A stretch of DNA of 12,925 nucleotides from Candidatus Parcubacteria bacterium (GCA_019658985.1 JAIFWS010000030.1:1-12925); one strand, 5' to 3'; counted from the stretch's first letter, positions 1 to 6,952 are shown. Notes: a model not told the origin generated them from the letters alone. Numbers and translations: made by a program.

Positions 1-910
1 GGGGACTGGTTTGGATGGTCATAACACATCCCTGCGCCTCTTTGGTAAATCCGGTTTTCCCGCCGATAACATTATCTTTGCCCAACAATTCATTAGTATT
101 TACGAGGGTGTGATGCAGCGCGCCATTGTCCAGATATAAAGCGTATTGCTTATTGCTGATGATCTCGCGGAACAGCGGGTAGCGTTCAAAAACATACTGC
201 GACAGCACCACCAAATCTTTGGCCGTAGAATACGACCCCGAATCCAGTCCGCTGGCATCGGCAAAATGGGTTCCGGAAAGCCCCATGTTCTGGGCATAGG
301 CATTCATCGCCGCTACGAATTGCTCGGTACCGATATATTCGGCCAAGGCATACGAAGCCCGGTTGCTCGACTCCATTAACATGATATACAAAAGATCTTT
401 TATTGCAAATGTCTGGCCGAGCTGCAAATCGCCCTGCTCCCCTTCCTGCGCCATCGCCTGAGGGCTAATGGTTACTTTTTGTGATAAATCATAATGGTCC
501 AGGATAATTGCGGCCGTCATTAATTTTGTCAGGCTGGCAATCGGCAAGCGCATCTGTTCATTTTTATTAAACAGCGTCTTCGGTGTGCCGCTTCCGATTT
601 CAACTGAAATAGCCGCCTGTGCTGAGAGGTTCAGGTTCCCCGACCCCCAATTGCGGGCCGGTGAAAGATTTCCGCCGCCAACAGGTGCTTCTTCTCTAAC
701 ACTAGCCGAAACATTCTCGATTGGCGTCTGCAAACTCGCCGGAGAGAAACTATTATGAATCAGGAGACCCTGCAGGCTATTGGAAAACCACTGGACACCC
801 CAAAACGTGATCCCCACCAGAACCAGAAAAACAAACGAGAAGAAAATATATGCTGCTATTTTCCTGCCTTTTGCCGGTTGATTATTTTTAAACAAACTCT
901 TATGGATCAC
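1..910 (-). CDS. D-alanyl-D-alanine carboxypeptidase, S11 family (3' end cut by window edge)
   Basis: Penicillin-binding serine peptidase that trims the terminal D-Ala from peptidoglycan stem peptides, acting outside the membrane. The frame has no ATG near its beginning. I chose GTG at 910, 12 nt after the aspS stop, because an in-frame TAA (the aspS stop) lies directly upstream. About 303 residues are visible. Residues ~15-38 form one hydrophobic N-terminal segment (signal anchor). All three active-site motifs of the family are present: SLTK at residues 126-129 (nucleophile Ser126), SSN at 181-183, and KTG at 285-287, followed by FTKEA. The C-terminal end, including any membrane-anchoring tail, lies beyond the window. 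It is the third gene of the tyrS-aspS operon. The family call is firm; which Dac paralogue it is cannot be told. Confidence 0.93.
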   Translation of the reverse strand, partial: MIHKSLFKNNQPAKGRKIAAYIFFSFVFLVLVGITFWGVQWFSNSLQGLLIHNSFSPASLQTPIENVSASVREEAPVGGGNLSPARNWGSGNLNLSAQAAISVEIGSGTPKTLFNKNEQMRLPIASLTKLMTAAIILDHYDLSQKVTISPQAMAQEGEQGDLQLGQTFAIKDLLYIMLMESSNRASYALAEYIGTEQFVAAMNAYAQNMGLSGTHFADASGLDSGSYSTAKDLVVLSQYVFERYPLFREIISNKQYALYLDNGALHHTLVNTNELLGKDNVIGGKTGFTKEAQGCVMTIQTSP

Positions 911-922
911 AAGACTTAGAAA

Positions 923-2344
923 TTACTTTTTTTCTTTTTTTATTTTTGTTTTCGGTTTGGCCACGCTGATATGCAATTCTTCCAGCTGTTTTGGATAAAT
1001 TTCGCTTGGAGCGTCCATCATCAAATCCCTGCCGTCGCCGGTTTTCGGGAATGCGATCACTTCGCGGATATTCGGCTCCCCCAATAACAATGCAACCAAC
1101 CGGTCAATCCCCGACCCGATCCCGCCATGCGGCGGCGCCCCAAATGTATACGCCTCAATCATGTGGCCGAACTTTTCTTTGATTTCCTCTTTTTCGTATC
1201 CCATCACTTCAAACACTTTTTCAATCGCTTCCGGAGTATTATTGCGAATCGATCCCCCACCCACTTCCCAACCATTCAAAGCAATATCATACTGTGTTGT
1301 TAGAATTTCGCCGATATTTTCTTTTTTCATCAGCCAATCCATGTGTTCCGGTTTGGGCGCAGAAAAAGGATTATGGGTAAAGGTCCATCCGCCCTCGTCG
1401 TCTTTTTCAAAGAATGGAAAATCCACCACCCAGCAGAACGCCAAAAGATTTTTATCATTCTTGTCCTCACGCAAATCCGGCTTATCGGACTGGTATTTTT
1501 CCATCGCCTCTTTATAGGTTAAGCGCGGAAATGGGATCTGTTGGATTTTTTTCTCTGGAAATAACGCTTCGACCAAATCAATCAATAATCTTTCATACAA
1601 TTCAATGAAATCATGTTGCTGAATAAAGCTCATTTCCACGTCAATCTGGGTATGCTCGGTTTGTCGATCCCCTCTTGGATCTTCATCGCGCAAACACCGC
1701 GCTAATTGGAAATATCGTTCCAATCCCGCTACCATCAACAATTGCTTGTACTGCTGTGGCGATTGCGGCAGGGCGTAAAACTTTCCGGGATGCAATCGTG
1801 AAGGCACGACGAAATCGCGAGAACCTTCCGGTGTTGATTTGGTCAGCGTTGGGGTTTCGATTTCAATAAACCCTTCGTTGGTTAAAAAATTCCGCACAAA
1901 GGTTGAAACTTTATGCCGCATAATAAGGTTTTGGCGCAACCGCTCGCGGCGTAAATCCAAATAACGGTACTTCATCCGCACCTCCTCAGAGATTTCCATT
2001 CCATCAGTATCAATCGCAAATGGCAATGTTTCCGCCTTGGATAACACGTTTAGCCCCTCTACAGATAATTCAACCGTGCCAGTGATTAATTCTGGATTAA
2101 CCATTTTCTCCGGCCGCGCCACCACTTCTCCGGTTAATTCCACCACCCATTCCGGCCTGACTTCTGCCACTGCCTCGCAAGCTTCTTTATTTGAAGGCAA
2201 AAAGACGCACTGCAAAATTCCACTGCGGTCCCGTAAATCAATAAACACAATCTTTCCGTGAGCACGGCGAACATTCACCCATCCGGCCACTTTCACCTTC
2301 TGGCCTACCATCTTTGGCGTCTCGGCGACTAATAATCTTTCCAT
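923..2344 (-). CDS. aspS: Aspartyl-tRNA synthetase lacking the bacterial GAD insertion domain
   Basis: Class II synthetase charging tRNA-Asp (and perhaps tRNA-Asn) in the cytoplasm. Order: N-terminal OB-fold anticodon-binding domain (residues ~1-105, with GWVNVRRAHG and FIDLRDRSG), motif 1 (~148-168), the PQSPQQYKQLLM segment (~193-204), motif 2 (ARCLRDEDPRGD, ~215-226), WVVDFPFFE (305-313), and motif 3 (GSGIDRLVALLLGEP, ~410-424). It has 473 residues where bacterial AspRS usually has about 590. The missing part lies between SDKPDLR (286-292) and WVVDFP, where only about a dozen residues remain in place of the roughly 110-residue GAD domain. His29 in RRAHG matches the residue reported for non-discriminating enzymes such as that of Pseudomonas aeruginosa. 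The ATG lies 4 nt after the tyrS stop without a clear ribosome binding site, suggesting translational coupling. Confidence 0.97.
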   Translation of the reverse strand: MERLLVAETPKMVGQKVKVAGWVNVRRAHGKIVFIDLRDRSGILQCVFLPSNKEACEAVAEVRPEWVVELTGEVVARPEKMVNPELITGTVELSVEGLNVLSKAETLPFAIDTDGMEISEEVRMKYRYLDLRRERLRQNLIMRHKVSTFVRNFLTNEGFIEIETPTLTKSTPEGSRDFVVPSRLHPGKFYALPQSPQQYKQLLMVAGLERYFQLARCLRDEDPRGDRQTEHTQIDVEMSFIQQHDFIELYERLLIDLVEALFPEKKIQQIPFPRLTYKEAMEKYQSDKPDLREDKNDKNLLAFCWVVDFPFFEKDDEGGWTFTHNPFSAPKPEHMDWLMKKENIGEILTTQYDIALNGWEVGGGSIRNNTPEAIEKVFEVMGYEKEEIKEKFGHMIEAYTFGAPPHGGIGSGIDRLVALLLGEPNIREVIAFPKTGDGRDLMMDAPSEIYPKQLEELHISVAKPKTKIKKEKK

Positions 2345-2348
2345 GTTG

Positions 2349-3524
2349 TTATGTTAGTTTTATTTTAGTGAACCTCCGTTTCCCGGCCTGCACAACCATG
2401 CCATTCTTTAATACAATTTCTTTTTTCCAATCTTCAACCCGCTCTTTATCTATATACACTCCCCCGCCTTCAACTAATCTTTTTGCCTCATTTTTAGAAG
2501 ATACCAATCGGCTATCGCATAATAAATCCAAGATCGGATACATTGCTTTATCAGTTTCAAAAATCTCGATATCTGACGGCATTTCTTTGTCCCGAAACAT
2601 CTTATTGAATTCATCCTCCGCTCTTTGAGCTTCATTCTCTCCGTGGTAGATTTTCACGATTTCTTTCGCTAATAATGCTTTTTGATCTCGTGGATTTTGT
2701 ACCTGATGTATATCATGCGGATCCAAATAGGTGCAAAGATCAATATATTCTTCAATCAACTCGTCTTTTATCGACATCACCTTCCCAAACATGTCCTGCG
2801 GCGAATCGTTAAGATAAATCGCGTTATCGTAGGTCTTGCTCATTTTACGGCCATCAGTTCCCAGCAATAATTTTGTGGTTAAAATATCTTTATCTTTATT
2901 ATTGTATATTTTCTGGAGCGTCCGGCCGGCCAGCATATTAAACATCTGATCGTTTCCGCCGACTTCCAAATCCACATCCATCGCCACGGAATCATATCCC
3001 TGCATTAATGGGTACATAAATTCCGTTTGATTGATCGGCGCGCCTTCCTTCATCCGCTTATCAAACATTTCCCGGTGCAACATTTGCTGGACGGTGAAAT
3101 TCGAAGACAACTTTAAAATATCCTCAAACTTTAATTTTGAAAGCCAGGCTGAATTGTATTTTATCTTAACTTGGGAAAAATTTAAAATTTTCGAAGCCTG
3201 TTTTTTGTAATCGCGGAAGTTTTCTTTGATTTGCTTATCAGTCAAAGGAACCCTAGTGGCATCTTTACCCGTCGGGTCGCCGATTTTTGCCGTAAAATCT
3301 CCGATCAACAAAATCACCTCGTGGCCTAAGTCGGCAAACTGCTTTAATTTCCATAATACAAAAGCATGGCCCAGGTGCAGCGCAGTCCCAGTAGGATCAA
3401 CGCCCAGATAGAGCCTGATTTTCTTGCCGGACAGCAATTTCTTCCTCAAATCATCTTTAACGATGATTTCGCTGACTCCCCGCTCCAGGATTTCTTCAAT
3501 TTTTTTAGGATCGGTATTTGTCAT
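2349..3524 (-). CDS. tyrS: Tyrosyl-tRNA synthetase
   Basis: Class Ic synthetase attaching tyrosine to tRNA-Tyr in the cytoplasm. Its 391 residues contain the Rossmann-fold signature HLGH (50-53) after GVDPTG, the IGDFTAKIGDPTGK stretch (~74-87) typical of the second bacterial TyrRS subfamily, the tyrosine-site GGNDQ (189-193), and the KMSKT loop (227-231). The C-terminal ~65 residues form an S4-type RNA-binding domain (LLCDSRLVSSKNEAKRLVEGG), used for tRNA recognition. Length and domain order are normal for the family. It is the first gene of a minus-strand operon with aspS and the D,D-carboxypeptidase. No ribosome binding site precedes the ATG; a TATTAT hexamer stands 8 nt upstream instead. 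Confidence 0.97.
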   Translation of the reverse strand: MTNTDPKKIEEILERGVSEIIVKDDLRKKLLSGKKIRLYLGVDPTGTALHLGHAFVLWKLKQFADLGHEVILLIGDFTAKIGDPTGKDATRVPLTDKQIKENFRDYKKQASKILNFSQVKIKYNSAWLSKLKFEDILKLSSNFTVQQMLHREMFDKRMKEGAPINQTEFMYPLMQGYDSVAMDVDLEVGGNDQMFNMLAGRTLQKIYNNKDKDILTTKLLLGTDGRKMSKTYDNAIYLNDSPQDMFGKVMSIKDELIEEYIDLCTYLDPHDIHQVQNPRDQKALLAKEIVKIYHGENEAQRAEDEFNKMFRDKEMPSDIEIFETDKAMYPILDLLCDSRLVSSKNEAKRLVEGGGVYIDKERVEDWKKEIVLKNGMVVQAGKRRFTKIKLT

Positions 3525-3532
3525 ATTTGGTA

Positions 3533-3538
3533 ATAATA
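3533..3538 (-). promoter_or_regulatory. Candidate -10 box of the tyrS operon
   Basis: Reading the minus strand, TATTAT lies only 8 nt before the tyrS ATG, and no Shine-Dalgarno sequence is seen between them. If used, transcription would begin at or almost at the start codon (leaderless or nearly so). No good -35 box is visible, so this rests on one 5/6 match to the consensus. Confidence 0.3.
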
Positions 3539-3620
3539 CCCGTTTCGTGGCAAAAATAAAAGTGGATAATTCCTTTTTTGTTTTAATTGGATTTTAATCA
3601 AAAATTCATAAAACATGCGG

Positions 3621-3662
3621 TATAGTAACCGTAGCATAGCCCCAACCCAAGGCCAAAGGAGG
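3621..3662 (+). promoter_or_regulatory. Candidate -10 box, leader and strong ribosome binding site of unit A
   Basis: TATAGT at 3621-3626 is a 5/6 match to the -10 consensus, but no convincing -35 box sits 16-18 nt upstream. The leader ends in AAAGGAGG (3655-3662), a near-perfect Shine-Dalgarno sequence 7 nt before the ATG at 3670. The ribosome binding site is firm; the promoter is tentative. Confidence 0.45.
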
Positions 3663-3669
3663 CCACCCG

Positions 3670-4266
3670 ATGGCGAAAAAACGTATCGCCTGGGACTTCG
3701 ATGATACCGTCTTCAGAACGCTTGAAGCGGTACTGGTTTTTTCCAACGAGCGTTACGGGGAAGAATTCCGGCGCGAACAGTTCACCACCAGGGAATTCAA
3801 CAAAGTCTGGCAGATCACCCCGGCGCAATGGTATGAGCGCTGGTGCCTGTTCAACCAAACCACTGCCGCCAGCAACCTGCAACCCATGGATGGCATCCAA
3901 GAACTCCTTGGAATCCTGGGACAATGGTACGATTTCGACATCGTCACCTACCGGGATGAAGGACTGGCCCAACAGACGGAGCTGATTCTTGAGCGATGGC
4001 TGCCAGGAGTCTTCTCGAACGTCCACTACTGTAGCCGCGGCGGCAAGAGGTATCGCCTCAAGAGTGACGTCTGCCTTCAGATCGGAGCCGCTGTACTCTT
4101 CGAGGATCAGCCGGATACCGTCCAGGCCTGCGCCAAGGCAGGAATCCGGGTAGTAGTTCCTACCCAGCCCTGGAACAAAGGAGAACGCTTCAAGTCTCCG
4201 CTCGTGACGCGCCTTGATTCGTATCAAGGTGAGATCGTCAGCGTCATCTGTGAAGACGTTGATTGA
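3670..4266 (+). CDS. HAD-superfamily phosphatase, 5'(3')-nucleotidase-like (unit A)
   Basis: Probable phosphohydrolase of 198 residues. HAD motif I is DFDDTV (catalytic Asp9 and Asp11), motif II is the Thr of IVTYRD (~92-97), motif III is a Lys in the RLKSD region, and motif IV is the acidic pair in LFEDQPD. The later QPWN stretch resembles 5'(3')-deoxyribonucleotidase-type HAD proteins; that subfamily and the substrate are inference. It has a strong AAAGGAGG site and ends one base before a terminator hairpin. It is a single-gene unit divergent from tyrS and convergent with murC. Codon choice (CTG, CGC, GAC, few AAA runs) looks more GC-rich than the flanking genes. A 209-aa antisense frame over the same DNA has no supporting signals. 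Confidence 0.85.
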   Translation: MAKKRIAWDFDDTVFRTLEAVLVFSNERYGEEFRREQFTTREFNKVWQITPAQWYERWCLFNQTTAASNLQPMDGIQELLGILGQWYDFDIVTYRDEGLAQQTELILERWLPGVFSNVHYCSRGGKRYRLKSDVCLQIGAAVLFEDQPDTVQACAKAGIRVVVPTQPWNKGERFKSPLVTRLDSYQGEIVSVICEDVD

Positions 4267-4296
4267 CTGCTTGCATCGTCCCGCAAGCAGTTTTTT
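4267..4296 (+). terminator. Rho-independent terminator of unit A
   Basis: Perfect 8-bp stem CTGCTTGC (4267-4274) / GCAAGCAG (4283-4290) with an 8-nt loop, followed by TTTTTT. It starts right after the TGA stop of the HAD gene. Confidence 0.9.
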
Positions 4297-4303
4297 ATTT
4301 TAT

Positions 4304-4864
4304 TTAAAAATTATCAAATAACTTGTAAACGCTGCCGGCTCCCATCACCATCAGCACTTCCCCACTCTTGATGTTTTCCTTCACAAACCTTTCAGCATCG
4401 GCCAGTGGCATATATTGCACGTGCTTCTTGGCAATTTTTTTAACCAAGATTTCTGAACTTACTTTTTTATTGATGGTTTTTTCCTCGCGGCCGGCGACGT
4501 CATAGATATCGCCAATTAAAACTTCATCAATTTTTATCTGCCGGAATAATTTTACGAAGTCATCGAATAAATAATAGGTTCTCTGGTATTGATGCGGCTG
4601 ATAAATGAGCCAGATCTTTTTAGTAGGCCATTTTTCCCGTGCGGCTTTCAAGGTTGCTAGCACTTCATTGGGATGGTGGCCGTAATCAGAAACCACGGTT
4701 ATCTTATTCTTACCGATTGTGCTTTCTTTTGTCTCAAAGCGCCGCCAAGTCCCCTTAAATTGAGAAATTGCTTTAAACGTAACTGAATCTTTAATCCCCA
4801 GGATCCGGGCCACCTGTACTACCGCCAACGCATTAGACACATTATGCTGGCCGGGAACTTTCAT
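4304..4864 (-). CDS. murC: UDP-N-acetylmuramate--L-alanine ligase, C-terminal part (split murC)
   Basis: C-terminal portion of MurC, which adds L-Ala to UDP-MurNAc using ATP in cytoplasmic peptidoglycan precursor synthesis. Residues 1-47 repeat the end of the upstream murC fragment (GQHNVSNAL, FKGTWRRFE). After that come the family's C-terminal features: SDYGHHPNEVLATLKAAR (~59-76), IYQPHQYQRT (~87-96), DIYDVAGREE (~119-128) and MGAGS (~174-178). The ATG used here is an internal Met of a normal MurC, so it is not a natural start. It overlaps the TGA of the upstream fragment (TGATG). One extra A in the A20 tract would join the two frames. Joining the first 244 residues of the upstream frame to these 186 gives a normal MurC of about 430 residues. 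Confidence 0.85.
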   Translation of the reverse strand: MKVPGQHNVSNALAVVQVARILGIKDSVTFKAISQFKGTWRRFETKESTIGKNKITVVSDYGHHPNEVLATLKAAREKWPTKKIWLIYQPHQYQRTYYLFDDFVKLFRQIKIDEVLIGDIYDVAGREEKTINKKVSSEILVKKIAKKHVQYMPLADAERFVKENIKSGEVLMVMGAGSVYKLFDNF

Positions 4865-4868
4865 CAGC
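4724..4868. repeat. Diverged direct repeat inside murC, copy next to the C-terminal half
   Basis: About 145 bp matching 4891-5035 at an offset of 167 bp, roughly 80% identical by eye. A 26-bp run is identical (4830-4855 and 4997-5022). Most differences are synonymous: the encoded ~48-residue peptides differ at only about 4 positions. The two copies are separated by 20 T and CC (4869-4890). Confidence 0.9.
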
Positions 4869-5763
4869 TTTTTTTTTTTTTTTTTTTTCCTTCTTTTACT
4901 TCGAATCTCCGCCAGGTTCCCTTAAACTGAGAAATGGCTTTAAATGTTATGAAATCTTTGATTCCCAAAATTCTTGCCACCTGCACCACTGCCAAGGCAT
5001 TAGACACATTATGCTGGCCGGGGACTTTCATGAGTTTTTTTACTTTCGCTGCGTCTTTATCTTTGAGTGAATAATATTTGGTGGTAAATTTTCCTTTGGA
5101 AATTTTTACCAGATTCTTATCGTCTTTATTGGCCACCAAAAATCCTGTCGTCGGTAATTTCAAGATAAACTTTTTAAATTCCTTAATGACATTGGCAAAC
5201 GTTTTGAAATAGTCTAAGTGCTCTTTATCAATATTAGTGACGACGGTAATATTCGGGAAATAATTTTCAAACGAAGCATCGTATTCGCAGGCTTCGATGA
5301 CTAAATGTTTCGACTTCCCTACTCTATAATTGGTATTGCCGAATTCTTTTAATTTCGTGCCGACAATCACCGTCGGATCCAACCCCGCAGCAACCAAAAC
5401 TAAAGCGGTCATCGCTGTTGTGGTACTTTTTCCATGACTGCCGGAAATGGCAATCGTGTCGTAGTCACGCGTTAATTGGCCGAGGGCTTCCGGATAGCTT
5501 TGGATATCCAAATTCAATTCCTTGGCTTTCTTAAATTCCGGGTTATCCGGTTTGACGGCCGGACTGTAAATCACTAAATCAAAATTCTCGGAAATATTTT
5601 CCGCTTTTTGCCCGATCATAATCCCAATCCCCTTTTTTTGTAAAAAATCCGTTAATTCCGACGCCGCCAAATCAGAGCCTGAAACTTGATGCCCCTTTTC
5701 TAAATAGTATTGTGCCAGCGCCGACACCCCTATTCCGCCGATACCAATGCAATGTATTTTCAT
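4864..5763 (-). CDS. murC: UDP-N-acetylmuramate--L-alanine ligase, N-terminal part (split murC)
   Basis: N-terminal and central domains of MurC. Visible: the UDP-binding GIGGIGVSALA (7-17), GSD (29-31), the ATP loop GSHGKSTTT (108-116), EACEYDASF (157-165), VVTNIDKEHLDYF (174-186), and GQHNVSNAL (249-257) with KGTWRRFE (281-288). After residue ~292 the frame runs into six Lys codons, Ser, and a TGA that overlaps the next ATG. It ends at 299 residues and lacks the C-terminal domain, which is encoded by the next frame. The start MKIHCIGIGGIG fits the family. No Shine-Dalgarno site is seen, and the upstream region is shared with the divergent unit B promoter. As sequenced the gene is broken; MurC is normally essential wherever peptidoglycan is made. 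Confidence 0.88.
   Translation of the reverse strand: MKIHCIGIGGIGVSALAQYYLEKGHQVSGSDLAASELTDFLQKKGIGIMIGQKAENISENFDLVIYSPAVKPDNPEFKKAKELNLDIQSYPEALGQLTRDYDTIAISGSHGKSTTTAMTALVLVAAGLDPTVIVGTKLKEFGNTNYRVGKSKHLVIEACEYDASFENYFPNITVVTNIDKEHLDYFKTFANVIKEFKKFILKLPTTGFLVANKDDKNLVKISKGKFTTKYYSLKDKDAAKVKKLMKVPGQHNVSNALAVVQVARILGIKDFITFKAISQFKGTWRRFEVKEGKKKKKKS
4869..4888. repeat. 20-nt T homopolymer (A20 on the murC coding strand)
   Basis: Twenty consecutive T on the plus strand, read as six Lys codons plus flanking bases at the end of the upstream murC fragment. It sits exactly between the two direct-repeat copies and is where the murC frame is lost. It may be a real slippage site or an assembly junction. 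Confidence 0.9.
4891..5035. repeat. Diverged direct repeat inside murC, copy next to the N-terminal half
   Basis: Partner of 4724-4868 (offset 167 bp, which is not a multiple of three). It lies in the natural continuation of the N-terminal murC frame and encodes the MKVPGQHNVSNAL to RRFEVKE segment. Confidence 0.9.
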
Positions 5764-5772
5764 GTAAGTATG

Positions 5773-5798
5773 TTGACAAATTTTAAAAAAGTTATAAT
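5773..5798 (+). promoter_or_regulatory. Promoter of unit B
   Basis: Perfect -35 TTGACA (5773-5778) and perfect -10 TATAAT (5793-5798). The spacer is only 14 nt, shorter than the usual 16-18. An alternative TATAAA at 5800-5805 gives a 21-nt spacer. The leader to the ATG is about 40 nt. Confidence 0.7.
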
Positions 5799-5843
5799 TT
5801 ATAAAATATAGCTGAACCTGAGACTCGACAAAGGAGAGACACG

Positions 5844-6011
5844 ATGAACGCCTTGGCTGCTGGTTTCACCTTCGCCCTGCTCATCATCTTATTCCTCAAA
5901 ACCAAAGAGGAACAGAGCCCATGGCTAAGGTGGTTTTACCGGATCGTAGTAATCTTGGCAATGACTGGCGTCATTACGGGAGTCCTCTTCATAAATGACA
6001 TAATCCCGTAA
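5844..6011 (+). CDS. Small two-helix membrane protein, 55 aa (unit B)
   Basis: Unrecognised short gene. AAGGAGAG (5831-5838) is a strong ribosome binding site 5 nt before the ATG. The protein has one hydrophobic segment at residues ~4-18 and a second at ~33-50, joined by a charged loop (KTKEEQ, then an aromatic and basic WLRWFYR). This predicts a membrane hairpin with no extra domain. The TAA at 6009-6011 is followed 14 nt later by a terminator. It is the only gene of its unit, divergent from murC and convergent with thpR. The complete set of promoter, ribosome binding site and terminator is the argument that it is real; its function is unknown. Confidence 0.75.
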   Translation: MNALAAGFTFALLIILFLKTKEEQSPWLRWFYRIVVILAMTGVITGVLFINDIIP

Positions 6012-6025
6012 CCTCCACCGCCCAA

Positions 6026-6058
6026 GGCGTCTGAATCAAGTAGGACGCCGTTTTTTTT
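6026..6058 (+). terminator. Rho-independent terminator of unit B
   Basis: Stem GGCGTC (6026-6031) / GACGCC (6044-6049), 12-nt loop, then G and eight T (6051-6058). The end of the T run supplies the first bases of the complement of the thpR stop codon (6057-6059) on the other strand. Confidence 0.85.
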
Positions 6059-6623
6059 ACTGTAACTGATGTGATTCGACAACCGTATATTGCGGACCGC
6101 CCCTTTTTAATTCTGATTCCATGACTTCGATTGATTCAACGGTAAAACTCGAATCCAATTCTTCACCCACTTCCGGCCGTTCTTCCGGCTCGATCCTCCG
6201 CCATTCAAATTCTTTGATTCGCGCCAGTGTGATATGCGGAGTGAAAATATTTTTATCTATCTTGAACTTAACCGATTCGAATAAAGCATTTTCCAGATCC
6301 TTTTTAAGGTTTACCAATTCTTCTGAAGTTTCCCCTCCTGCCCAGATATACCGCGGCGGAATTTTACCAACCGGGCCATACGCAACTTTATCCAATACCA
6401 CATTAAACTGATTATAGCTTTTTGCAACCTCGCCGGTTATCCGGCAAACTTCCGCCAGCTCTTCGTCGGTCAAATCCCCGAAAAATAATACCGTAATATG
6501 GAGATTATCAATTTCAGTCCATCGGGCTGGGACGTTTGTATATTTTTTCTCAAAATTCACCAGGCGCTTTTTAGTATCCGGCGGTAGATTAATGGCGATA
6601 AAAGTCCGGTGTCGTTTTTGCAT
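6057..6623 (-). CDS. thpR: RNA 2',3'-cyclic 3'-phosphodiesterase (LigT/ThpR, 2H family)
   Basis: 2H phosphoesterase that opens 2',3'-cyclic phosphate ends of RNA and can act on tRNA halves in vitro. The 188-residue protein has the normal length and both catalytic tetrads: HITV at 42-45 (then LFFGDL) and HITL at 130-133 (then ARIKEF). It begins RTFIAINLP, typical of the family, and carries PPRYIWAGG (~89-97) between the tetrads. The only Shine-Dalgarno-like bases (GTGAGGT) directly touch the ATG, too close for normal use. A TATGAT hexamer lies 11 nt upstream, so a very short leader is possible. Its stop overlaps the unit B terminator in the convergent direction. Confidence 0.93.
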   Translation of the reverse strand: MQKRHRTFIAINLPPDTKKRLVNFEKKYTNVPARWTEIDNLHITVLFFGDLTDEELAEVCRITGEVAKSYNQFNVVLDKVAYGPVGKIPPRYIWAGGETSEELVNLKKDLENALFESVKFKIDKNIFTPHITLARIKEFEWRRIEPEERPEVGEELDSSFTVESIEVMESELKRGGPQYTVVESHQLQ

Positions 6624-6659
6624 ACCTCACTTTTATCATAAAACCTGGCCTATTTCAAT

Positions 6660-6688
6660 TTGACAATCTATAAAGAGTATTTTATAAA
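6660..6688 (+). promoter_or_regulatory. Promoter of unit C
   Basis: TTGACA at 6660-6665, a 17-nt spacer, and TATAAA at 6683-6688. This is the best-formed sigma-70-type promoter in the window. The leader to the GTG start is about 30 nt and contains AGGAGG. Confidence 0.85.
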
Positions 6689-6723
6689 GATACCAGCCCG
6701 AACACCAGCAGGAGGTGCAAAAA

Positions 6724-6942
6724 GTGACGCCCGATCGTATCGAACAAATCGATGACTTGGTTGAGGCCTGGCAAGAGGAAAAGGAGCCGGCAGAGTTCAT
6801 GGACCTGATTACCCGGAGCCAGCAAGGCCCTGATCAGGAGGAAGCGAGACCCAGACTTCTTGAAGCCTGTCAGCAGATGGGAATCAGCGTGGAAGAGGCC
6901 AAAAAATGGGCCGACCACTGGGCGGATGAAACTAATACGTGA
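6724..6942 (+). CDS. Small acidic helical protein, 72 aa, function unknown (unit C)
   Basis: Not recognised. I place the start at GTG 6724, 8 nt after the AGGAGG site (6710-6715). An in-frame GTG at 6715 overlaps the ribosome binding site itself and is unlikely. The protein is rich in Glu, Asp and Gln, has no membrane segment or signal peptide, and looks like several short helices (IEQIDDLVEAWQEE; RLLEACQQMGISVEEAKKWA). The last helix, ending KKWADHWADE, has Trp spaced along one face. It is encoded alone between a promoter and a terminator, is richer in GC than the following gene, and runs divergent from thpR. It could be a small regulator or binding protein, but nothing in the sequence says which. 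Confidence 0.75.
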   Translation: MTPDRIEQIDDLVEAWQEEKEPAEFMDLITRSQQGPDQEEARPRLLEACQQMGISVEEAKKWADHWADETNT

Positions 6943-6952
6943 GGATCGTCAG

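Noticed and set aside
3598..4227. 209-aa frame on the minus strand opposite the HAD gene of unit A
   Set aside because: No recognisable motif and no ribosome binding site. The plus strand carries all HAD motifs, a strong ribosome binding site and a terminator, so this is a shadow frame.
4267..6058. Integron attC sites at the ends of units A-D
   Set aside because: The hairpins are short, perfect or nearly so, and end in T runs, as terminators do. No conserved core sites or shared flanks were found.
5761..6058. Type I toxin-antitoxin system at unit B
   Set aside because: The protein is a small membrane hairpin, but no antisense RNA promoter or overlapping regulator is visible, so the idea is unsupported.
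6715..6723. Earlier GTG start for the unit C protein
   Set aside because: This GTG overlaps the AGGAGG ribosome binding site; GTG 6724 has ideal spacing.
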